Under the pieces are notes generated by a model. It saw only the letters and a program-made list of their open reading frames with translations. It made no database searches and was not told where the DNA came from. Shown piece by piece: positions 34,764 through 42,648 of a stretch of DNA of 64,000 nt (its first letter is position 1; the number at the start of each line of letters is the position of its first letter). The stretch spans positions 623,175 to 687,174 of the forward strand of contig NZ_RYYU01000001.1 in assembly GCF_003977605.1 (NCBI RefSeq), read 5' to 3'. Both the position numbers and the translations under genes were made by a program. The stretch is from Prevotella koreensis. GTDB taxonomy: Bacteria > Bacteroidota > Bacteroidia > Bacteroidales > Bacteroidaceae.

Positions 34764-36082
34764 ATTACACTATTTTTCTTTAAGGTGTATTCTTCAAGAA
34801 AATTCTTCATTCCCTCATCATCATACTGACAAATATCATAGGGTATCAGCCTCTTTTTGTAATTAACCCGATACAGGTTACATCCTCCATCGCATACTGG
34901 TAGAAATTTGCATTTTAAACATTTGGAATCAGAAAACTTATCGCTACCTTGAACTAATTCTGAAATGATATCAAAGTTGTTAAATCCTGTTTCCAAGGTA
35001 CCTATAGATCTATTTTTGATTCCAACATCTGCCCAACATTTATATAACAAGCCCTCTGGATCTATTACAAAAGCAGAACTATCTGTGCATGTTCGTATTC
35101 CACAATCAATCTTTGGAAAAAGAGATTTATAAGTTATAACTCCTTTTTTCTCAAGAGACAATATAAAATTGCATTTTTCTCTTGTATTTAACTCTACAGA
35201 AGATCCGCCTTCCATTCGTGGAATTGTTGAATTGTTTAAGATAAATGCATAATATATATTTACATTTTTGTTCTTCCATCTTTTTGAAAGAATATCATAT
35301 ATCTCAGAATACTCTTCTTTATTTTTTTTACCAATATTAGTTCTCACTCCAATTGTGCAATTTGGCATGAGTTCTAAGGCTATATCTATATTTTTAATTA
35401 TCTGTTCAAATGTTCCTTTTCCATTCTTTAAAATTCTAGTTTTATTGTGAGTAGCTTCATTACCATCAATAGTTATCTGTAAATAATCTAGTTTCCTCTG
35501 GTTTAGGTAGTTACATATTTCACTATTCAATAAATAACCATTAGAAACCATAGAAGAACGTTCTAAGGGTAGCCTCGAGTACTTATCAAAAAGGGTGTAA
35601 AAACTCTTTATTGTATCAAATGCAACTAAAGGCTCTCCACCATGCCAATTTAAACTTACTCCTTTTTTCTTTCCCTCATACTGATTTATGAAATCAATAA
35701 CTTTCATTTGTATTTCCTCAGGCATTGATTTAGAGGAAAGATTGTGTTCGTAACAATAAGGACATGCAAAGTTACAACCTAATGTTGGGCATAAAACTAT
35801 ACTAAGGACTCCTTTCTCAGAACAAGCAAACCTTTTCGTAAAAGACAACTTATTTATGTAATTATTATCCTCGAAATCATCAACTAATATTTTGTTTTTT
35901 ACCAAATATTCGAATGTTTCCGAATCAACAAGAGCATTAGCTCTATCTGGTTCTTTTTCGCACGCTAAAAGAGCATTATAAGACTCTTTATCCAAGCTGA
36001 TTAGGGACAACATCCTTGTATTATGAAGACAATAACCAATCTTTTCAGAATGGAATAGATAATTAAATTGAGACCATTTCAT
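34760..36082 (-). CDS. Radical SAM/SPASM peptide maturase 2
   Basis: 440 residues from the ATG that gives MKWSQFNYLFHSEK, which aligns with the start of maturase 1 (MDWSKYNIVLESPY); a farther ATG at 36133 is less likely. The radical SAM motif CNFACPYC has Cys103, Cys107 and Cys110, and WHGGEPLVAF holds the GGE motif. SPASM cysteines occur in IDCGIRTCTDSSAF, LLYKCWADVG, CLKCKFLPVCDGGCNLYR and DICQYDDEG. It should modify precursor 2 (36371-36574), encoded 288 bp upstream. The gene is very AT-rich compared with the tra region. Confidence 0.87.
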   Translation of the reverse strand: MKWSQFNYLFHSEKIGYCLHNTRMLSLISLDKESYNALLACEKEPDRANALVDSETFEYLVKNKILVDDFEDNNYINKLSFTKRFACSEKGVLSIVLCPTLGCNFACPYCYEHNLSSKSMPEEIQMKVIDFINQYEGKKKGVSLNWHGGEPLVAFDTIKSFYTLFDKYSRLPLERSSMVSNGYLLNSEICNYLNQRKLDYLQITIDGNEATHNKTRILKNGKGTFEQIIKNIDIALELMPNCTIGVRTNIGKKNKEEYSEIYDILSKRWKNKNVNIYYAFILNNSTIPRMEGGSSVELNTREKCNFILSLEKKGVITYKSLFPKIDCGIRTCTDSSAFVIDPEGLLYKCWADVGIKNRSIGTLETGFNNFDIISELVQGSDKFSDSKCLKCKFLPVCDGGCNLYRVNYKKRLIPYDICQYDDEGMKNFLEEYTLKKNSVI

Positions 36083-36324
36083 AATTTGTATCGTTATTAT
36101 GTGAAATTGGAGCAGAAACTTTTCCGTTGCCAATGTTTTGCGAAACTAACTTTGGACAAGGGGGTAGTTCTGCTCCATTTTTTAGACTTACACGTCATCT
36201 TGATTTTGTATAAGAGTTGTTTTTAGCGAAATAATTATAAGATAATTCTTATAATAGCTTCAGCAGATTATCAAAATCTGACAACTGTGTATTTTTCTAC
36301 CATAGAATATAGAACTTTATACTT

Positions 36325-36354
36325 TAAAGGAGTCCTCCCTAAAGGAGTCCTCCC
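36325..36354. repeat. Tandem 15-bp repeat in precursor 2-maturase 2 gap
   Basis: TAAAGGAGTCCTCCC occurs twice back to back (36325-36339, 36340-36354), each with a small GGAG/CTCC dyad. It lies 17 nt after the precursor stop on the minus strand. The rest of the gap 36083-36324 shows no gene. Confidence 0.6.
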
Positions 36355-36370
36355 TTAATCGTTGTTAGTC

Positions 36371-36574
36371 TCAAGGTTTTACGGTAGATTGAGATTGGTC
36401 TGACGAAACAGACTTCTTCTTTTCGGTTTTCTCTCCAGTAGAGCAGCCTGTTGAACACACAGCGATGGAGTCTAACAAGTCCTTCCAAAAACCACTGTTA
36501 CCACCTTTGACGTCATTTAGACTATTTGTCAAAACATCTTTTGGTTCTACGATTTCATTGAATTTCAACTTCAT
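36371..36574 (-). CDS. RiPP precursor peptide 2, double-glycine leader, CSTG repeat
   Basis: 67 residues from the ATG at 36572-36574. A longer frame to 36670 would begin upstream of the mapped promoter start and is rejected. The leader MKLKFNEIVEPKDVLTNSLN, then DVKGG ends in Gly24-Gly25 and has the look of the Bacteroidales 'GG' natural-product precursors. The 42-residue core starts NSGFWKDLLDSIAVCSTGCS, with cysteines at 40 and 44 in a CSTG-CSTG repeat, then a Lys/Ser-rich tail ending STVKP. It is the first gene of the operon, under the minus-facing promoter at 36668-36699. Confidence 0.75.
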   Translation of the reverse strand: MKLKFNEIVEPKDVLTNSLNDVKGGNSGFWKDLLDSIAVCSTGCSTGEKTEKKKSVSSDQSQSTVKP

Positions 36575-36667
36575 AAGAATGTTTTTTTTGTGCCTTCTTT
36601 TAGCTTCCGGCATTGCTTTGTAATGTCTGTTCAATAATATTGTCGACAAATTATCTTCTTGACGCTG

Positions 36668-36773
36668 CAAATATACATATACATATTGTTTAAAACAAGA
36701 AAAATAGTTTTTTTTTTTTTCAAAATTTGTATTTTCTTAGTATTTTAGCTACATTTGTAGCATTATTTACTAT
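36668..36773. promoter_or_regulatory. Bidirectional promoter repeat, copy A
   Basis: Minus-facing: CTTG (complement of 36696-36699), 20 nt, TATATTTG (complement of 36668-36675), driving the RiPP operon. Plus-facing: TTTG at 36726-36729, exactly 20 nt, then TACATTTG at 36750-36757, driving the oxoamine synthase at 36789. Both fit the Bacteroidetes promoter consensus. The middle contains GTTTAAAACAAGAAAAA and a T-run. The whole stretch matches 25705-25808 closely. Confidence 0.8.
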
Positions 36774-36788
36774 CTATACATTGTTTAT

Positions 36789-38021
36789 ATGGAAAAAAGA
36801 TTTATTACATTAAAAGATTTCGAGATTACTCCCAACGAGAATGTTACTGAGCGTAGCCAAAAATTCCAAAGCTATATTGACCAAATGGAGCAGTTCGGCT
36901 GCAAGAGTTATTGGGTCATGGCAAAAACGGGAGTTGGAGCAAAAATGCAGATAGAGGGCTATGATGGTGAAGTTTCCGCATACATTTCCAATGATTACCT
37001 TGGTATGTCGCAAAGGACTGAGACCAAGGAGGCTGGCATAAATGCCGTCCTGAAATACGGTACAGGGGCAAGTGCCGCTCAAGCCATAGGAGGCTATTTA
37101 GACATCCATCAGCAGTTGGAACAAGGCATTGCAAAGTTCGTTGGTCAGGAAGATGCAATTCTCTTCTCATCTGGATTTGGTGCCAATGCAGGTTTGCTCC
37201 GTGCTATATTGGGAAAAAATGACATAGCCTACATTGATTCGTATATCCATACCAGTGCCACAAGTGGTTTAATTGGAACCAATGTAAAGCATATAGGACA
37301 CAACGACATTGACTATCTTGACATGATCCTTGAACGGGAAACGGGAAAATATCAGACTCGATTGGTCATCATCGATGGGGTCTATTCCCAGAATGGAGAT
37401 TTATCAAAACTTCCCCAATACATTGCGGTCTGCAAGAAACACAATTGTCTTCTTATGATGGATGACGCTCACGGCATTGGAGTTATGGGAGAAAACGGCA
37501 GAGGAACAGCCGAATATTATAATTGCTTGGGACAAGTAGATATTATTACAGGAACTTTCAGTAAGTCTTTCGGATGTGTCGGTGGTTTTGTTGCCGCGTC
37601 AGAAAAACTGATTCAGTATCTGAGATATTATGCTGACAGTAATGTCTTTTCCGCAGCAATGACTCCACAGGTTGCAGCATCTTCCCTAAAGGCACTGGAA
37701 CTCATACAGACACAACCAGAGATTCGCAAGAAGTTGTGGACTAATGTCAATTATCTGCGCAAACGACTGACAGAGGAAGGCTTTGATATAGGCTGCTCCA
37801 TATCAGCCATATTTCCTATTATGGTAAGAGACAATAAAAAAGTATACGAAATAGCACGAGAATTGCAAAAAAGATGTATCTTTGTAAGCGGTATCACATA
37901 CCCTGCGGTAAGAACTAAGGAAGCACGGCTTAGAGTCAGCGTGTTGGCTTCCCATGAAACAGTACAGTTGGAACAATTGGTAACCGCTCTTGTGGAAATC
38001 AGAAAATCAATACCTTTTTAA
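36789..38021 (+). CDS. PLP-dependent alpha-oxoamine synthase
   Basis: 410 residues of the 8-amino-7-oxononanoate synthase / serine palmitoyltransferase / KBL / CqsA family, which condenses an amino acid with an acyl thioester and loses CO2. Landmarks: SAYISNDYLGMS, YGTGASAAQAIGGYLDIHQQ, DAILFSSGFGAN, the PLP-contacting DDAHGIGVMGENGRG and the Schiff-base lysine in TFSKSFGCVGG (Lys259). There is no signal peptide, so it is cytoplasmic. Substrates cannot be read from sequence; a sphingoid base, sulfonolipid or alpha-hydroxyketone signal precursor are candidates. It has its own promoter and abuts a TetR gene (stop 38021, next start 38022). Confidence 0.85.
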   Translation: MEKRFITLKDFEITPNENVTERSQKFQSYIDQMEQFGCKSYWVMAKTGVGAKMQIEGYDGEVSAYISNDYLGMSQRTETKEAGINAVLKYGTGASAAQAIGGYLDIHQQLEQGIAKFVGQEDAILFSSGFGANAGLLRAILGKNDIAYIDSYIHTSATSGLIGTNVKHIGHNDIDYLDMILERETGKYQTRLVIIDGVYSQNGDLSKLPQYIAVCKKHNCLLMMDDAHGIGVMGENGRGTAEYYNCLGQVDIITGTFSKSFGCVGGFVAASEKLIQYLRYYADSNVFSAAMTPQVAASSLKALELIQTQPEIRKKLWTNVNYLRKRLTEEGFDIGCSISAIFPIMVRDNKKVYEIARELQKRCIFVSGITYPAVRTKEARLRVSVLASHETVQLEQLVTALVEIRKSIPF

Positions 38022-38720
38022 ATGGCAGAAGAAGAAAACAAAACCAAAAGATATAGAAGGACAAACGTCGACATACAGGCAGACATTATCAAGGCAGCAG
38101 AAAGTCTGATTAAGAAAAAAGGCTTTGCATCAATGCTGGTGACAGAACTTATTAAGAAAGCCAGGATTGAACCGCTTGTCTTCTATAACAGATATGACAA
38201 TCTTAGCGAGTTTTATGATGAATTCGTTAAGAGATACGATTATTGGTTTAAGGGTGTCCTGACTGGAATTGAATTTCCGACAGATTCAAAATTAGGGTAT
38301 ATCAATATTCTCAAGAATCTGCAGGAGGAACTTCAAGAAAAATCTGTGATGTTAGAACTATTACGTTGGGAAATTGCAGAAGGGAATGAGACAACTGTTC
38401 GTACAGCCATGCTTCGTGAAATGCACACTTTGCCTCTTGTCAATATCTACGAGACAAAATTTAAGGATACAGACATCTCAGCCATATCTGCACTGATTAT
38501 TGGTGGTATATATTACCTTAACCTGCATAGGGATCGCTCTAAATTTGCAGAAATAGACTTAAACACAGAGGTTGGTCGCAAACGCATAGAAAAAGCTTTG
38601 GAGGATTTAGGGAATATGATATTCCACTATCAAGATCTGACTGATTACAAACATACTGTTGCAGAGAAAATGAAAGAAAACGGCATTAGTGATGAAATCA
38701 TTAAAAAATGCCTTAATTGA
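38022..38720 (+). CDS. TetR/AcrR-family regulator
   Basis: 232 residues. The N-terminal helix-turn-helix domain is NVDIQADIIKAAESLIKKKGFASMLVTEL, then IKKARIEPLVFYNRYDNLSEFYDEF. It is followed by a helical ligand-binding region (about 80-200). The N-terminus is unusually charged (MAEEENKTKRYRRTN). It starts at the base after the oxoamine synthase stop, so the two are co-transcribed. It may control the shared bidirectional promoter, perhaps in response to the synthase product. That link is inference. Confidence 0.85.
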   Translation: MAEEENKTKRYRRTNVDIQADIIKAAESLIKKKGFASMLVTELIKKARIEPLVFYNRYDNLSEFYDEFVKRYDYWFKGVLTGIEFPTDSKLGYINILKNLQEELQEKSVMLELLRWEIAEGNETTVRTAMLREMHTLPLVNIYETKFKDTDISAISALIIGGIYYLNLHRDRSKFAEIDLNTEVGRKRIEKALEDLGNMIFHYQDLTDYKHTVAEKMKENGISDEIIKKCLN

Positions 38721-38739
38721 ACGATACATAACAAGTATA

Positions 38740-38777
38740 TTCCCCACTTATCTAGCGTGATAATTGGGGGATTTTTA
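38740..38777 (+). terminator. Terminator after the oxoamine synthase-tetR pair
   Basis: TCCCCA at 38741-38746 pairs with TGGGGGA at about 38765-38771 (one extra G) and is followed by TTTTTAAG. The loop is 18 nt and the stem short, so the call is moderate. Confidence 0.5.
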
Positions 38778-39195
38778 AGTCGTCCAGTAAAACTTTTTTC
38801 TTCCAATCTGTGTAATAGAAATCGTCTTTAACACCACTTTTTTTGACTTTAAATCCAAAAAATAAGTCATTTTCTAATAAGAACAAGCATTTTTGTGATG
38901 CTTACTATTTGGAACTAAAATACAAGTCCCCATAGAGTAAAAATGCCTGTATCGCCTATAGATAAACGGTTTGCAGACTTTCAGTTTATTTTTTGTGAAT
39001 AGCAATTGAATATTCTTATTATGGAAACGATATTCTAGCTAAGTGATTTTTGAGGTTATCCTGTAAACTAAGTACAACAGGTTATTTCACATAAATTCCT
39101 TTTATTTCCCACTTTTCCCAAAAACTTTTATATCTCTTCATATACCTATAATTTAGCTGCTTGATAAAAGTATTCACCATAAAAATTATCAAGCA
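38778..39195 (+). promoter_or_regulatory. Gene-free AT-rich leader ending in a start-site hairpin
   Basis: There is no gene in this 418-bp stretch. A perfect 9-bp inverted repeat, GCTTGATAA at 39159-39167 with TTATCAAGC at 39186-39194, ends 1 nt before the ATG of the DUF3945 gene. It could hide the ribosome-binding region in a hairpin. I could not place a promoter with confidence. Confidence 0.45.
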
Positions 39196-40599
39196 ATGGA
39201 ATCAAACAGCAATGACAATTACGTGCTGGTCTTGGAAGACCGCACGGAAGTAAAAAATGAGCAGGAAGCGGGCAAGCTGTCCGTCGTGTCCGGTGTTGAC
39301 GACAAGGGAAACCTCAAGACCACAGAGGCTGCCGCTGCCAATCAGGCAGCGTTCTTGAAGTTCAATAGCAAGGACGGACTTCTGAAGAACTTCATGGCCA
39401 ACTTCCTCAAACAGTTTAATAACCCAACTCATTTTGGACTGTACAAAGTATTGGCAGACAATGTGGAGCAGGGCGTGGATAACCTGCGCACCATGCTGCA
39501 AAGCCGTGAGAAGCTCGAAAGCAAGCAGCAGCTGGCAGAGATTGGAGTGTCCTTTGAGGATTATCTGCCGCAAAAGAAGAATACCACTGCCATCGACCCC
39601 GAGAAAGTGGACTGGAAGATGCTCGACAACCTTGGACTGTCCCGTGAGAGATTGGAACAGAGTGGAGAGTTGGAAAAAATGCTTAACTGGCAGAAGACCA
39701 ACCTCTTGACGATTGCCGTTCCCTTTGGCGAAACGACTATCTACACCGAAGCCCGCCTTGCGTTCCGTACGGACGATAATGGCAATATCGGTTTGGCAAT
39801 TCATCCTTTGAGAAAAGAACCACAGCTTGACTTTCCCTATATGGGCTACAAGTTCTCTCCCGAAGAAAAGGAGCAACTCCTCACTACGGGTAATCTCGGC
39901 AAGACCATTGAGGTAACACCCAAGAATGGCGAACCTTTCTCTGCCTACGTCTCCATCGACCCGCAGACCAACGAAATTATAACCCTGCGTGCCGACCGTG
40001 TGAACATTCCCAAGGAAATCAAGGGCGTTACGCTCTCTGATGTACAATACAAAGACCTCGTGGAAGGCAAAGCCGTGAAGGTGGAAGGTATGACTGCCAA
40101 GAGCGGTAAGTCCTTTGATGCCACGCTTCAAGTTAATGCCGAACGAAAGGGCATTGAGTTTATCTTTGGCGACAGCAAGAGTTTAAGAGAACGACAGGAA
40201 CACAAACAGGCTCAGCAGCAAGGTGTCCCACATAAGCTTTGCGGCTTAGAGTTATCAGAAAAACAGCGTGAAGCCTTGGATAGTGGTCGCACGCTCTATC
40301 TGAAGAATATGGTCGATAAGGAGGGGCAGTCCTTCAATGCCTACGTCCGCATGGACAAGGAACAGAACCGCCCACGCTTCTATAAATGGAATCCGGACAA
40401 GAGCCAGAAAAGCGGCAAGGTGGAAGCCGTGGCGGAAGAACACAAAACACAGGTAGCGGTGAACAATCACGGCAAGACGAATGAAGCCACGAAGAATGTG
40501 AAAGAGCCTCTGAAGACTGGACAGACACAGCCTACTGCCGCCCAAAAGCAGCAGCAGGACGAGAAGAAACAAAAGAAGTCCCGTGGACGTAAGATGTAA
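39196..40599 (+). CDS. DUF4099/DUF3945 ICE protein
   Basis: 467 residues. A DUF4099-like region (about 110-200, QLAEIGVSFEDYLPQKK) is followed by repeated DUF3945 units. Each unit has the pattern 'G..LS--Q---L--G--V---GM--K-G--F-A---V': FPYMGYKFSPEEKEQLLTTG, KGVTLSDVQYKDLVEGKAV and LCGLELSEKQREALDSG. The tail is Lys/Gln-rich. Such proteins sit just upstream of topB in Bacteroidales ICEs; the function is unknown. Its GC-richer codon use matches the tra/mob genes and not the preceding cargo, so this is ICE backbone. The topB start follows 19 nt later. Confidence 0.85.
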   Translation: MESNSNDNYVLVLEDRTEVKNEQEAGKLSVVSGVDDKGNLKTTEAAAANQAAFLKFNSKDGLLKNFMANFLKQFNNPTHFGLYKVLADNVEQGVDNLRTMLQSREKLESKQQLAEIGVSFEDYLPQKKNTTAIDPEKVDWKMLDNLGLSRERLEQSGELEKMLNWQKTNLLTIAVPFGETTIYTEARLAFRTDDNGNIGLAIHPLRKEPQLDFPYMGYKFSPEEKEQLLTTGNLGKTIEVTPKNGEPFSAYVSIDPQTNEIITLRADRVNIPKEIKGVTLSDVQYKDLVEGKAVKVEGMTAKSGKSFDATLQVNAERKGIEFIFGDSKSLRERQEHKQAQQQGVPHKLCGLELSEKQREALDSGRTLYLKNMVDKEGQSFNAYVRMDKEQNRPRFYKWNPDKSQKSGKVEAVAEEHKTQVAVNNHGKTNEATKNVKEPLKTGQTQPTAAQKQQQDEKKQKKSRGRKM

Positions 40600-40618
40600 C
40601 CTTAAACTATTCAGCACT

Positions 40619-41578
40619 ATGATAACTTGTATAATTGCCGAGAAGCCCTCGGTAGCCAGAGATATTGCCCGCATCGTTGGGGCAAACAGCAAGCAGGACG
40701 GATATTTAGAAGGAGGTGGGTATCTCGTCACTTGGGCAATGGGACACCTCATCGCCCTTGCCATGCCCGAAGCCTACGGTTTTTCCGCTTATAAGCGTGA
40801 GGACTTGCCCATCCGTCCCAATCCCTTTCAGTTAATGGTACGACAAGTACGTAAGGACAAGGAGTATATATCCGATCCAGCAGCATTGAAGCAACTCAAA
40901 GTGATACGTTCCTGCTTTGACAAGGCTGACCGCATCATTGTCGCCACCGATGCAGGACGTGAAGGTGAGCTCATCTTCAGATACATCTATTCCTATCTCA
41001 ATTGCCATAAGCCTTTCGAAAGACTTTGGATAAGTTCACTCACCGATAAGGCTATCCGTGAGGGGCTTTCTAATCTCAAACCGGGAAGCCATTACGACAA
41101 CCTCTATCATTCTGCCAAGGCAAGAAGCGAAGCTGACTGGCTCGTGGGTATCAATGCAAGTCGTGCGCTGTCCATTGCCCGCAAAGGCGGCTATTCTTTG
41201 GGACGGGTACAGACCCCAACACTTGTTATGGTCTGCCGTCGGTACATAGAGAACCGTGATTTTTCTTCCGTGCCTTATTGGAAATTATCTGTTTTTACAG
41301 AAAAAGAGGGCGTGTCGCTGAAAGCCATTGGCAGTACCGACTATGAGAATGAAGCATCGGCACAGACTGCTCTCGCTACACTTCGTAGTCAGAGCCAGCT
41401 TATGGTAGAATCGGTCACAAGAAAGGTGGGCAGTACACCGCCACCACTCTTGTACGACCTCACTGCCTTGCAGAAGGAAGCCAACAGACGCCACGGCTTT
41501 TCTGCAGACAAAACCCTCTCGATTGCCCAAAGCCTCTATGAGAAGAAAATCACGACCTATCCCCGCAAAAGATTTTAG
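40619..41578 (+). pseudogene. topB: topB (DNA topoisomerase III), 5' part, interrupted
   Basis: From ATG 40619 the protein starts MITCIIAEKPSVARDIARIV, the Toprim domain (IIAEKPS; later VATDAGREGELI), followed by WISSLTDKAIREGL and SLGRVQTPTL. It reaches the catalytic tyrosine motif KKITTYPR and then runs into foreign sequence (KRF, stop). The rest of the gene is at 56678-57801. The reading frame is continuous if the 15,110 bp between the two CTATCCCCGCA copies are removed, giving about 690 residues, the normal length. The interrupted protein keeps the tyrosine but lacks the second half of the enzyme and should be inactive. Confidence 0.92.
41557..41567 (+). repeat. Left attachment/junction repeat of nested element 1
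   Basis: CTATCCCCGCA, identical to 56667-56677. The left copy is in the intact topB context (ACC before it) and the right copy restores topB (CTGG after it). Confidence 0.85.
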
Positions 41579-41974
41579 AATTTTGTATCTTTCAGATAAT
41601 CAATAGAATAAGGATGAATAAAGGATAAATGGGTTACGAGTTGGAAACGAGCGAGTTTCTTTTCCCTTCTTTATTCTACAACGCCCCAAAGAACACTTAA
41701 ATTGATAGTGCAAAGATAATATTTTCTGATGAAAGCAGTGTGTTTTTACGGAAATAATTTGTAGGAGCACTTAAAATCATTACCAACTAATTTTAATGGA
41801 GGTAATTTGTCAGGATTTTTTAGCCTTATTGCCTAATCAGCAAAAATGAATAGAAACAACTATTTTTCTATTGTAAAATGAAAAAAAAAGAGAGAAATGA
41901 AACTTTTTGAAGAAAAATCCCCCGAAATATTTGGCGGATTGAAATAATTTGCATAATATTGCACTTATAAGCAC

Positions 41975-41993
41975 GGAACAAACGTTCTGTTTT
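41975..41993 (+). promoter_or_regulatory. Possible TetR operator
   Basis: An imperfect dyad around AACGTT (GGAACAAACGTTCTGTTTT) lies 22 bp before the TetR start at 42015, as expected for an autoregulatory operator. No binding evidence exists. Confidence 0.4.
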
Positions 41994-42014
41994 GAATTTA
42001 GCAAGTATGAAATA

Positions 42015-42641
42015 ATGGAAAAACAAATAGTTAAAGAAAGCATAAGCAAAAGGGACATTATCCTTAATGAATCGTTCAGGCTGTTTCTGAAAAAAGGTTA
42101 TGCAGCAGTATCATTTTCGGATTTAGTGGAAGCGACCGGCATTTCTCGTGGCAATATGTTTCATCACTTCAAGAATAAGGAGGATATATTCAGTCATGCC
42201 GTTGATAGGTTTGTATTTGAATTCTTGACAAATGATGCTACAGACTTTCTTGAACTTACAAGCTCGACACCATTAAAGGACTTCATTGATAATCGTGTAG
42301 AAAATATCGGTCGCCGTATGAAATCATTTTTTATAATGACAAAAGGCACAGTCACTCCTGCCAATTTCATGTCATTTATCTTGTATCTGAAAGACAACTA
42401 TCCGGATTGGAAAGAGAAGTTTCAAGAATACGAGAAAAGAAAGAGCCTTGAGTGGAAAGAGGTGATAGAGCTTGCCAAACAGAAAGGAGAGATTACTCAA
42501 ACTGTGGAAACAGAAAAGATTATATCTTCCATTAGAAATATATATCTTGGATTGTCATACAGAAGTGCATTGAGCAGCCAACTTTCCATTTCCGAATTGA
42601 AAGAGCAAATATACACAATATACTATTTAATAACCAAATAA
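42015..42641 (+). CDS. TetR/AcrR-family regulator (element 1)
   Basis: 208 residues from ATG 42015 (MEKQIVKESISKRDIILNES); an ATG at 41949 would begin upstream of the likely operator. The HTH domain is FRLFLKKGYAAVSFSDLVEA, then TGISRGNMFHHFKNKEDIF, a typical TetR recognition helix with 'HHFKNKE'. A helical effector domain follows. It lies 7 nt before the ketoacyl synthase gene, so it probably regulates that enzyme and itself. It is not closely similar to the TetR protein at 38022. Confidence 0.87.
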   Translation: MEKQIVKESISKRDIILNESFRLFLKKGYAAVSFSDLVEATGISRGNMFHHFKNKEDIFSHAVDRFVFEFLTNDATDFLELTSSTPLKDFIDNRVENIGRRMKSFFIMTKGTVTPANFMSFILYLKDNYPDWKEKFQEYEKRKSLEWKEVIELAKQKGEITQTVETEKIISSIRNIYLGLSYRSALSSQLSISELKEQIYTIYYLITK

Positions 42642-42648
42642 TATTCCT

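Noticed and set aside
36575..36670. N-terminal extension of precursor 2
   Set aside because: It would start at the edge of the minus-facing promoter's -7 box, upstream of the expected transcript start.
39202..40131. 309-codon minus-strand ORF opposite the DUF3945 gene
   Set aside because: It is antisense to a well-supported gene with recognisable domain repeats; the open frame follows from that gene's codon bias.
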